From assembly GCF_003171515.1 (NCBI RefSeq), contig NC_089394.1, forward strand, positions 2,542,001-2,606,000: a stretch of DNA of 64,000 nt, in the 5' to 3' direction. The notes under the pieces are model-generated. The model saw only the letters and a list, made by a program, of their open reading frames with translations, searched no databases and was not told where the DNA came from. The translations under genes were made by a program, and so were the position numbers. Positions 43,111 through 53,020 of the stretch are shown in pieces (the stretch's first letter is position 1; each line of letters opens with the position of its first letter). The stretch comes from Pyrenophora tritici-repentis. Its lineage: Eukaryota > Ascomycota > Dothideomycetes > Pleosporales > Pleosporaceae.

Positions 43111-45977
43111 ATGAATTTTGTTGACGTGCAACCTAAGTCTTTCCTTGATTATGCGTGGACATCGCCTTCTTCAGCGGCGATACCGACTGCAAAGCCCTCT
43201 AAGACCAGCCGAAAACAGAACCGATGCTGTGATCAGTGTCGAAAAGGCAAGAGGGCTTGCGACGCGGCTATATTAGAAGATACTTTACTAGAAACAAGCA
43301 AGTCCGGAGCAAATCCTACGGTCTTCCACTACAGTGGTGAGCCGCCCCTTTCTTGTGGGTAGGTACGTTGCAGGCTGACCATCTAGACGTCTATGGGCCG
43401 CTGGCCTCCTGTTCTAATTGTGAGAAGACCAAGAAGACATGTACATTTGAATGGCTGCGGTCACAGCGCGTTCTGCAAGCCTCACAACCACAATTAAGTA
43501 CGGCGCCACCAGCCAAACGTCGCCGAACGCGAAGCGATTCCAAGAGTGGAACACAAAAACGGAAAGGTTCCTGCCAATCCGCCACGAGCTCAAAGGCATC
43601 AGATAATCGTTTTCCAAACGTTGATGACTCTCTTGCCAGCGTCACGCCAGCTGAGCTGGGCGTCACGTTCGGAGACTTTCCATGTGGTGGCTCCATGTTT
43701 ACTACCGATCCAACAATCGCATTCTTCCATGAGCCAACTCCGGTGTTTGGTCATGCCGAAACAACATACGAAGCTGAACATGCAAGCACGCTCCCAGAAG
43801 AAAACTGGACCCTGATAGAACGCGACTCTGCCACGGGCTCATCGTTGAGCACCTTGTCGGATGTTAGCGACGATAGGCCTGAACGTGATAACTGGTCGGC
43901 GAATCAAGGTACCCCCAGCCAAGGAAATCGAGCACCTTCTAGTACACAAGGATCGGTCGCACGTATCGATCGGAAGCGCCGTCGCAGCAGCTCCTCAACG
44001 TCGATCTCAAACGGTGCGCCCCCTTACCCAGTGATATCGTATGCCAGCGACCTTCTTTCAGCGAGCAACAATGCGTACCTGACTGAGAGTTTGCTGAGAA
44101 TATACCACGACAGTTTCGAGAACGCGCTTGCCTGTTGGGTGACGGAGAGAACGTGCCCATATAGTGCAAAGTCCGATACTCAGCTGGCTACCAACGCCAG
44201 GCCTGACTGGAATCGTATCTATCACCGCGTCGTTCGGCTAGACAGGCTTGCATCGGCAATTAGGGGGCGTAAGCTCACTCCCACTGAGAACCAAACAGCA
44301 TCTAGAGCCTTGGACCTAGCCGTGTTCTCCTTCGCTTCACAGTGGGCCCAATCCAGCCCGAGAAGTAGGACGAGGTACCCTTTCCATAGCACTTCAGCCG
44401 ATCGCGGTGCTAGTGTTTTTGATGCTCAAGACGAAGACTGTGCGCCGGCTGGTGTTGGCTTCGATCGTACGCTTCAGATTTCGGCATGGCACGAGGCGCG
44501 CAACGCACTACAGAAGGCTGGTGAAGTAGAGTCGTTTCGGGTGGTACTGGCACAAATCATATTCGCATTGACGCAGAGACCGGTTGACCTGTCTGATGGG
44601 CCTCAGGATGTTGCCGACTTGACGTCGACAAGTGCAGTGGTTGACCCCGACGAAAGCATCGGCTTTGAGACCCCCAACGACCCGCTCACCAATGCACCTG
44701 ACCAGGACATGGACGAATGCACCGACTTGATGTCGCGATTGAATCTCGCAATTGAAGCAGATGGCCCGCCTGTACATCTCGAATCGGGGCTTCGACTCAT
44801 TCACTCGCTACGATCCCGCATGGCCATCTCAGGAGGAACGCGACGCAGCAAGCCTGGCTTGGTGCATTCTACACAGCAACGTCGTTCGTCGGCTTTACGT
44901 CTTGAAGACGCGGATCGCGCAACGGTAGACTTGTTGTTCTGGCTTGGCGTCATGTTTGACACGCTGTCTGCAGCAATGCACAAGCGACCACTAGTGGTGT
45001 CTGATGAGGATAGTGACCTTGTACTCAACGAAAGTATGCAGATGGAAGCTACGAACGATCTGGCAACGACGCCCGCTTCGACAGATGACGGGCTCTGGGA
45101 TGATTACCTGTTTGCTCGCCAACAGCAACAGCTGGACAATGCACCGACCAGATGGCCATGCTCATTCGACCAGGCTGCAACACTGCTCTGTGACGCAGCT
45201 CCAGTTAAAGTTTTGCTATTCCGAAAAGTCTGCCGCATTCAAACGCTCTTGACACGGAACACGCGAGGTACAAAGGTGGAGGAGTCCGTAAGTGCAGCCT
45301 TGGATGTGTACAACCATTGGAACACACTGTACGCGCCCTTTATCCGTGATTGCATTAAAAACCACGATCGACTGCCCCCACGGGTCCAATCGTGGTATGT
45401 TTGCGTTACTGGCCATTGGCACCTCGCAACTCTCCTCCTAGCGGACTTAATGGAGGTTGTAGATGAGTCCGAACTTGGAATTGAGGAAGCGACAGAGCAG
45501 CGGAATTCAAGCGGCTTCATTGCGAAGTTTCGGGAGGCAAATTGTCAACTGCTATCTGACCTTGCCAGTTGCGCATGCCCTCGATCAGATGCTTCGTTTC
45601 CGCAGTCTCCAGAGTTCCATTTTGCAGTCAACGAAGGTGCGATTTTGACAGAGCCATGGACTGCAGTTTTGATTCGTGCCTTTGCCAAGGCAGGGGTACT
45701 TCTTTTGGAGTCAGACACGTTATTACCGTCTAACCTGGACCAGGAGGACGTGTTTGGTCGAGCCGACAATTGTATTAAGGCGTTATGGTATCTGGGTAGG
45801 AAGTCTGACATGGCTCTTTCGGCGGCGAAGATTCTTGGGGACGCATTAAAGCAGCGGCGCAAAAGCGCACTGGATAGGGTTACTGATATGAGCGCCTTCC
45901 TCGAAAATGAGCTTTGGCACGGCTTGGATGGTTTGAATGGTTTGGACGGGGCATTTGAGGTGGATTGTGAACTATAG
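43111..45977 (+). CDS. Zn2Cys6 transcription factor, ACR-2-like
   Basis: Exon 1 (43111-43336) and exon 2 (43387-45977), with a 50-nt intron, give 938 residues. The zinc cluster is split by the intron. Exon 1 has CCDQCRKGKRACD; exon 2 has CSNCEKTKKTCTFEWLRSQ. Joined, they form C-x2-C-x6-C, a linker of about 33 residues, then C-x2-C-x6-C. The long linker and the FEWLRSQ ending recall the fungal ACR-2 (acriflavine sensitivity) group. A basic KRRRTRSDSKSGTQKRK stretch follows as a nuclear signal. The rest resembles a fungal-specific transcription factor domain with acidic and Ser-rich spacers. The target is unknown; the neighbouring serine hydrolase is a possible one only by position. The C-terminus shows a small LDGLNGLDG repeat. 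Confidence 0.85.
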
Positions 45978-46402
45978 CGAGTCAAGATGGATTTTTCGCT
46001 CCCGACTCAAATGATGCACAATGAAGCGCGTATTTTACAGTGACGTGAAGTAGGAAAATGTGTAAAGGTGGTGTTGGTGATGACCTGATGCCGAGATACG
46101 GAAGGCGTCAGATGAGCTTGGAACGCACAGATTGCATCACGTGCTCACGCGTTCTGTCAGATTGTGGAAAGGAACGCCAAGATTGTCTCAGATTTACTGC
46201 TACTGCCAGCTACGTCAACCTATCGCGCCTGGAGTGTTCAATCAATACTATAGACATTTCACTATCTGAAAGTTAGGGATTCCTAACACGATTGTTTCTG
46301 CTTTTTGAGCTGTGCGCGATCCCCGTATCCAGTCGCGAATGCTCTACTAAGACGCGTGCAACGGTCTGCGAGCCTGAGCGTTCTCATCCCCCACACTGAA
46401 TA
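45978..46402. other. Intergenic, upstream of the XPG-family gene
   Basis: No gene, repeat or RNA signature recognised. Confidence 0.4.
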
Positions 46403-48871
46403 ATGGGCATCCCAGCGTACGCTTCCAGTTTGTACTGCGTCCTTTTGCATTGTTGACATTGCGTTAGATTGTGGGACACGATCAAGAAGTACGAAGAATG
46501 TGTTCTACTTGCAGAACTGGCCGAAGCACACCACCGCTCTCATGGCAAGCCACTTAGAATCGCCGTCGACGAAGCTGATTGGCGCTTCAACAACCTTACG
46601 CAGCAGCAGGTGTATACAATACGTCAGAGTAGGTAGGATTGCAGGTATTGTTGTCCTTTACTGACAGGAGCAGCGTCCAATCAACACGCATTTCAAGGCA
46701 TCGAGAAAGCCATGTTCTATCGCATTTGCCATTTTCTTACACTGAACATTCAACTCATCTTCGTCTTCGATGGCCCTGGCCGCCCCTGGAAGAGGGGTAA
46801 ACGAGGGCAAGGTAAAATCGACTACGAAGAGCGGCGGCTTCTACAGAGCGTGCTTAACTGTCTTGGTGTACCGTATCATGAGGCACCGGGAGAAGCTGAG
46901 GCTGAGTGCGCTCGTCTGCAGATTCTAGGCATAGTCGATGCAGTCTGGTCTCAAGACTCTGATGCGCTCATGTTTGGTTGCACCTTCTTGTTGAATGATT
47001 GGCGCGTTGCGAAAGAGGATAGCAATAAGGATCGATCAAAGGAGAATACAAAAAAGAGTGGCAAGTACGCTCGTGTAATACGAACAAATGAGTTGCGGGA
47101 GCTACACGGCCTGGACCGAGAAGGAATGGTGCTTTTTGCCATGCTCGTTGGCGGCGACTATGATACCAAAGGCCTACCTGGTTGTGGTCCTTCCATGGCC
47201 ATGCAGGCGGTAAAACATGACCTTGGAAGAAGCCTTTGTGCGTGTCGCAACCAAAGAGACTGCAGTCTCTGGGGGATAGAGCTGGCTACGTTCCTCCAAA
47301 CCAGCTATCGGGGGCGTAGTATCCCGGTTCCCCCAACATATCCCGACTACAAAATCTTGCACAAATACAACCATCCCAAAGTCAACACCGATCTGGATTT
47401 GCTGAACCGATCAAGGTTGAAGCTCGACTATATCCGTCCCATACAAGAGCTCGAATTACTGGAGGTTACGAGCAAGCGCTTCGATATCTGGGGCAGACTA
47501 TACATGAACTGGGTCGCCCCGGTCCTTCTTATGCGATACCTTGTAGCACGAGACCCTTCACAGCCAAAGGAAATTGTACACGACATTCGACTTACTAAGC
47601 GAAGAGTCACGAAGGACGAGCCGACGCCAACGCGTATTTTCGAGCGTAAACTGACTTTCTCACCTTTCGGTGTTTCCGATCTGTCAAGAACTGATTTTGA
47701 AGACGATCACCTTGGCTACTGGAACGGAGACTACGAGGTTTTGTTTGATCCTGAATACCGCGTAGAATGCGAGATACCAGAGTACTGGCTTCGCAAAGTT
47801 CTCCCGCGGGATGTATTCGAGCCTTCTACCCCGGTGCCAACGCAGGCGCCAAAGCGCAAGCGACAGGTAGATCATAATGAAGAAGGTGCCGCGGCAACAA
47901 ACTCAACCAAGCTGCGGCACTTAGCCAACGAGGGTCCTCGTGTGTCATCAAGCGCTCGTTCGCGGATCTCCACAACGCCTATGCTTCCGTCAGAACGGTC
48001 AGGTATGTCTGTGTCGCTTTCACAACGGTCCGCTACGCCATCCACGTCTCAAAACACTCCTATGTCCAAAGCTACAAAAAAACTTCTCAGCATGATTGAG
48101 CTTTCTGAATCTGAAGATGAGGAAGATCTTGGTCTACCCCCAACTACTCGTCCGACAAAATCATCGCTGGATGCTTCAAAAATGTCGCATATTGTTGAAC
48201 TGTCATTCTCGGAACCAACTACTGACAGAGACCATTCAATCTTGTTCGATGATGCGTATGTTGATAGGAGAGACGAGGAAGACGAAGAACTACAGCTAGC
48301 TTTACGCCTCAGTATGCAAGATCAGGTCAGAGGCCCAATACCGCCAGCTAATAGAGGTGGCTACGGTGACATCTTCGCGATGAGGGAAGAAGGCAGAAAT
48401 GTAGAAGGCTATTCAGTGCCCGCCTGGTCGCTTGATGAGACCAACGTTCCCTCTACACCCACCAGCCCACAACCGTCCATCCGCCAAGTAAGCAGAAATT
48501 CAACACAGAGATCTGTTGGTCGTCCAAGAGGCACGCATGCCAATTCTATCAGTCTAAACCCTGTCGAGGTACCTGCCTGGTACTTTGCCCCGCCTTCTAC
48601 CCAAGACCCTACGACGTCTGCAACGTTACCTCGCAAACCAACTAAGGCAAATGGCGATAACACAAACGCAAACGTTCCATCTTCCAACCAACCTACTTTG
48701 TCTGAGATGCGTGCTGCTCGGCTTCAACGCTTTGAGACATCTTCCGCCGTTACTACTCAGGAAACAAACAAGCCACAACCCTCACCGGTCGCTACTGGGA
48801 CATCCAAACGAAGAGCATCTCCATATAAAGTGCCGGTAGGCAGTGAGTGTATCGATCTGACGGATGATTAA
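46403..48871 (+). CDS. XPG/Rad2-superfamily nuclease, GEN1/Yen1-like
   Basis: Three exons (46403-46416, 46468-46628, 46674-48871) encode 790 residues. The 14-nt first exon supplies MGIP, the invariant N-terminus of the superfamily, where Gly2 threads into the active site. XPG-N: IAVDEADWRF and LIFVFDGPGRPWKRGKRG. XPG-I: EAPGEAEAECARLQ and VWSQDSDALMFG. Helix-two-turn-helix: VGGDYDTKGLPGCGP. These give the acidic metal-binding residues for two-metal cleavage of branched DNA. The long tail is disordered, with Ser/Thr-Pro sites. It contains a UIM-like EEDEELQLALRLSMQDQ (about 591-608), SIM-like MIELSESEDEE and HIVELSFSE, and a C-terminal CIDLTDD. GEN1/Yen1 resolves Holliday junctions; assignment within the superfamily is by overall layout. 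The second intron (45 nt, donor GTAGGT) is the least certain part. Confidence 0.85.
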
Positions 48872-49202
48872 TAAGCCATTAGAAGTTCTCCATTCTAGGG
48901 GTCAACCTACTTGCATCTTTGTATACGCACACTATATCTTCGGTCCGGCTATGGTCTCAACACCGCTCGAGATACCCATATATCTTGCTGCTTTGTAAAG
49001 GCCCTTCAAAAACACTACCGTGTGAATTGGATCACGTATATCGCTACAACCATGTGTGGGCGTTGTGAACATCTGCAGCATTGTGGTGTTAACAGTGAGC
49101 CATCTCACTGTATGCCCACAGCCCATACTTCTGAGGATAAAATAACTATACTTCATTCCCAGCTGGAACTCGTCAACTCAAACAACCACAGCTCAACCAA
49201 AA
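48872..49202. other. Short intergenic region
   Basis: Separates two same-strand genes; nothing further seen. Confidence 0.4.
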
Positions 49203-50159
49203 ATGGATTCCACACCAGTTATCTACCAGAATGTCGTTGACGCCATTCTAACCATTACTGAACGAACAGAAGCCCCAAAGGATGACCTGGCATGCTATAT
49301 CTGCAGTCGAGTATACGGGAGCGCGGGCTCGGGTCTTGAAATCAGTTTAGACCTATTGAGCCAGCTCCCCGGTGCCTCCAAGGAGACCTTCATTGAGCAC
49401 GTCGTGGAACCAGTGCGTACGTGCTGTGGGCATACACTGTGTCTCTCCTGCCTCGGTACGTGGTTTAACAACAATCAGATATGCACATGTCCAATGTGCC
49501 GCCACACGCTTCGTCTCCCTGCTGATTTCAACTCCGGAAATACGGATTACGAGGCATCAGTAGCTGGCCTTGAGGGGCTTTGCATAGATACCCGGACGCC
49601 TGAGCTAGCAGAGTTTTACAGTATCATGCAAATGGCGTTCCAGACTCGGCCCTTGCTCACCACAGATGAGGACATGCCATTTGTTTGGAATACAAACGCC
49701 ATGATCTACGACTTGCCCATACTCATGGTCTCTATCGCTCGCCGTTTCCACCTCCAGTCGCTTAGACGACCGGGTCATCTGCCCGGAGACCCTTTCTTTA
49801 TGCGACGGCACAATCCAATGCTGCCATCTGTGTCAAGCGGCTACGTGCTTGATCCCAACTATTTTGTACGCCCCGATGCGCCGCTCGCCAAGCATGAGCA
49901 TGTCTTTGAGTTGTACGATGTTCTTCGCCGGCACATCGAGAACCCCGAAGCGGTCTCTTGTCGTGATTCCGCCACGTGCGGTAACTGGAAGGACCTGGCA
50001 TGGGAAATGTGGTTCAAGGTTGCTTGTCAGGATATGCCCGAGGCTGATGGAGGTATGAGTCGCGAACGGTGGATGGCATATATGTGGTGTGTCATCAAGG
50101 CACTTTTCGTTTGGCAGGCGTACTGCCACCGCGCGCAGGAGTTGTTTGATTTGGATTGA
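49203..50159 (+). CDS. RING-finger protein (putative E3 ubiquitin ligase)
   Basis: An intronless frame of 318 residues. The RING lies in the first 100 residues: Cys31 and Cys34 (CYIC), then a long 40-residue loop, then CCGHTLCLSC (Cys75, His77, Cys80, Cys83) and CPMC (Cys96, Cys99). This is the C3HC4-type order with a longer first loop than usual. The remaining 215 residues are helical with no domain I recognise. RING proteins bind an E2 and promote ubiquitin transfer. There is no membrane segment or signal peptide. The XPG-type nuclease with a ubiquitin-binding-like motif is the upstream neighbour; any functional link is speculation. Confidence 0.85.
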   Translation: MDSTPVIYQNVVDAILTITERTEAPKDDLACYICSRVYGSAGSGLEISLDLLSQLPGASKETFIEHVVEPVRTCCGHTLCLSCLGTWFNNNQICTCPMCRHTLRLPADFNSGNTDYEASVAGLEGLCIDTRTPELAEFYSIMQMAFQTRPLLTTDEDMPFVWNTNAMIYDLPILMVSIARRFHLQSLRRPGHLPGDPFFMRRHNPMLPSVSSGYVLDPNYFVRPDAPLAKHEHVFELYDVLRRHIENPEAVSCRDSATCGNWKDLAWEMWFKVACQDMPEADGGMSRERWMAYMWCVIKALFVWQAYCHRAQELFDLD

Positions 50160-50637
50160 ATGATTGGAGTTAATACCGCGGGATGTATCTCTCTAGAGCG
50201 CCATCATGATTTTTGAAATTAGTGATGGAATAGAGGGATGTTTAGGTCTTTTGTTATAGAATTTCATTGTTTATACCAGATCAAATTTACATTGCTTTTT
50301 CACAGTGCATTTTTCTTTCGTAGTATTTTCATTTCATATGTGAATAGAAAAAACCACATCTTGACTCGAACATGTTGATTCGTGTGTCGTGTTCATGGCC
50401 ATCCAATCTCATTCCACATGCTGCTTTCGTAAAAGCTAAGCGCTTCCTAGACGTTGCTACGCCTGTGCAGAGGGAAGCCAAGACGTCATCTTACACGGCG
50501 CCGACCACGGCTTAAACCAGATGAAAGACCTCAATACTGCCATCCTTACACCATAATCCGATTCTCATATCCCAAGCTTTAAAATCAAGCCTGTGAGCCT
50601 AGCATACTTGCATTCTCCTCACAAATAAACTAACACC
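50160..50637. other. Convergent intergenic region
   Basis: AT-rich between two convergent genes; holds 3' ends. No coding or RNA feature seen. Confidence 0.4.
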
Positions 50638-51348
50638 TCACCTCGGCAGCCCATTCCCAACATTCCCCCCAACACCCCCATTACCCCTCTCAGCTCCATT
50701 CACAGCCCTCACCCCCGTCCTCGCCCCCGGCTGTCTCGCCAAGGCCAACCTAACCGGCTCCCTTCTCGCCTGTCCAGTCCCGCCACTTGCCACGCCCGCA
50801 CCTGCACTCGTACTTGCACCCGCAACCTCGCCGCCAGGGCCCCTCCTCAGCAACTCCTCAAGCCCCAGGTCGCGCCACGTCGGCTCTTTCTTGGTCTGTG
50901 TCGCGCGCTGTATACCGAAGGCGGCGTGTTGGTCTGGCACGACATCGTCTTCGTCTTCGGGGTTTACGGGCTGCAGGTGCGGCGGGATGTAGATGTCTTC
51001 GGGTGTGAGTTGAGAGGAGGTGAGGTTTGTGAATTGTTCGAGGAGGTCGGCGTGGTGTGAGGAGTGCATGTGGAGGTAGGTTGCTGTTGAGTCGCGTGTC
51101 TGTGGATAGTTAGTTCTGTAAACTGACTTGTGTAATTGTAGATTTATACCATTTTCAGGGCTGTTGGGTATGAAATTTGTGAATGTGGCGTCTTGTAGTT
51201 GGTCGTTGTGCTTATCTTCCATTTTCGCAAGTCTCCAGAAACGCGGAATGCGCCAGCGTTGGAAACTCACCATTGCGACGCTAAGCCAGATGCGGAAACC
51301 TATGCCTCCCAGCTCGACCGGGCTTATGCACTTTAGCACACCCCACAT
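50638..51348 (-). CDS. Hypothetical protein with Gly/Ala-rich tail
   Basis: A 236-residue frame whose function I do not recognise. The N-terminus has tryptophans and basic residues (MVSFQRWRIPRFWRLAKM). The middle part ADLLEQFTNLTSSQLTPEDIYIPPHLQPV looks conserved, and KKEPTWRDLGLEELLRRGPG is a likely short helix. The tail is Gly, Ala and Arg rich with low complexity. The start is uncertain: ATG at 51348 is the longest choice, and ATG at 51273 would begin directly with MVSFQRW. A 50-base stretch with intron-like ends (GTATAA, ACTAAC, CACAG; about 51108-51157) sits inside the frame, but removing it would shift into a poor frame, so I keep it as coding. Divergent from the SET gene. Confidence 0.55.
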   Translation of the reverse strand: MWGVLKCISPVELGGIGFRIWLSVAMVSFQRWRIPRFWRLAKMEDKHNDQLQDATFTNFIPNSPENGINLQLHKSVYRTNYPQTRDSTATYLHMHSSHHADLLEQFTNLTSSQLTPEDIYIPPHLQPVNPEDEDDVVPDQHAAFGIQRATQTKKEPTWRDLGLEELLRRGPGGEVAGASTSAGAGVASGGTGQARREPVRLALARQPGARTGVRAVNGAERGNGGVGGNVGNGLPR

Positions 51349-51601
51349 TGACCATTCTTCCGGGGCTTAGTTCATCCACAACCCTCGAATTTCACTGGAC
51401 CTGTGCATCGTCAGTAATCTAGAATGCCCATGCCAAGTGCCTGGCTTGTTTCAACGTGGATATTGCTTCTCTAGCCAGGGTGAAACGTGGCTTCCACGCC
51501 TTTCCATCATCAATATGTGAAGTTCATCCCGATTGCCTTTTTCTGTTCATTGTGTGTGTTGTTGTTTTTTGCGACGGAACAGATTCAAGAGATTGCGAAG
51601 G

Positions 51602-53020
51602 ATGTATTCTGCTCTGTGGTCGCAGCGGCAGAGCCCGTTGTATTTCGCCATATCTGCTTTTGCGCTCGCGTCGACGATGAAGGCAGAGCTCTTCTACACG
51701 GCGCGGAGTCTTGCTATCCAAGACGATTTCATTAACAAGGCTCCAACGATATGTCCTGTTGCTCAGGATGGATTTACAATTGCTACTTTTCCATGGACAC
51801 ACAATCCTACTTGTGTAGATGTCGCCCTGCCTAAAGATGAAGAGACGGGACGCGACGTTCGTCAAATTTTTTGTGCATATACGAATGCCAACTACAATAA
51901 TGGACGCGGTATCAGTTTTGTAGTCAGTCCGGAGCTTGCAGCTACTGTCACAATGGAGACGTTTGGCATGAGTATTGGCGGCATGGAGGACCAAGTGGGT
52001 GGAGAGATGGGCATGTGGGAAGTCAAAGAGGCTGGAGTGAAAGGGAAAGGACTGTTTGCGAGAAAAGATGTGGGTGCAATATTTGCAGGAGAGAGTGTGA
52101 TCATGCAAACACCAGTGTTGGTTGTAACCAAAGAGTTGTTGGGTACACCGAGCATCTCGGAGAAACGACTTGTTCTGGAGAAAGCGGTTGAGCAGTTACC
52201 AACGAAGACCAGGGAAACAGTCAAGAAGCTGGATATGAACGTTGATGGCTCGTTTGAGGATATGGTCACAACAAATGGTATCAGCGTGAAGTGGCCCTGG
52301 GTTGATGAGGTCCCGGAACTGCTAGCTATCATTCCAGAAGCAGCTGTAAGTTCAATGTCGAGCAATAAAGACGTCACTGATCCTAACACTATCCAGCGCA
52401 TCAATCACGCATGCCGTCCCAACACCCTATGGCGTTTTGATGACTACAAACTGTCTTTCGAAGTCGTTGCGCTCACCGAAATCAAGCCCGGTGAAGAAAT
52501 CACACGAAGCTGTAAGTCACCATGATACCAGACATATCCAGACATATACTAATCGCACTAAAATACAGACGGCTACGAAACACGCCCCCACCACCGACGC
52601 ATCAAATCCCTCGAAGCAAACTTCGGCTTCATATGCGCCTGCCCCCTCTGCACCGCCAGCGAAACCACCGTCGAAGAATCCAACGACCGTCTCAGCGAGA
52701 TCAAAGCCCTCAAAGCATCCCTTCCAATCGACGTAAAAGAAACCCCTGAACTCCTTCGCCTTGTAACCAAATTAGTCTCCTTACTCGAGGAAGAGGGGCT
52801 CGTAGCCCAACTACCCCAGTATGAAGAGATGATGGCGTACACGTGGAGTAGTTATGGCAAGGAGGATCGCGCGAAGTATTGGGCTGGGAGGGCGCAGAAG
52901 CATTGGGAGATTGTGGCTGGGAGGGAGAGTTGGGAGCAGAGGAGGTGTGGGGATTTGGAGAGAAATGTCACGGCGCATCAGACGTGGAGGACTTGGGAGG
53001 GAGAGCCTTGGCTTGAGTAA
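51602..53020 (+). CDS. SET-domain protein with N-terminal signal-like segment
   Basis: Three exons (51602-52345, 52397-52511, 52569-53020) encode 436 residues. The N-terminus (SPLYFAISAFALAS) looks like a signal peptide or anchor. Next comes a Cys-containing region ending CAYTNANYNNGRGISFVV, found ahead of the SET domain in many fungal proteins. The SET domain starts at WEVKEAGVKGKGLFARKDV and includes RINHACRPNT (the NH-x-C core) and EIKPGEEITRSYGY (catalytic Tyr region). A post-SET-like CACPLC follows. SET enzymes methylate lysines using S-adenosylmethionine; the targets of this secreted-looking group are unknown. The first intron is 51 nt, free of stops and in frame, so an unspliced message would add 17 residues just before the NHxC motif. 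Start chosen at the first ATG. Confidence 0.85.

Noticed and set aside
40951..45977. Serine hydrolase plus Zn2Cys6 regulator as part of a secondary-metabolite cluster
   Set aside because: No backbone synthase, transporter or tailoring enzymes lie nearby; the flanking genes are a phosphotransferase and a DNA repair nuclease.
51108..51157. Intron-like 50-base stretch inside the orphan gene at 50638-51348
   Set aside because: Splicing would shift into a frame of basic low-complexity sequence and lose the better conserved-looking C-terminal half.
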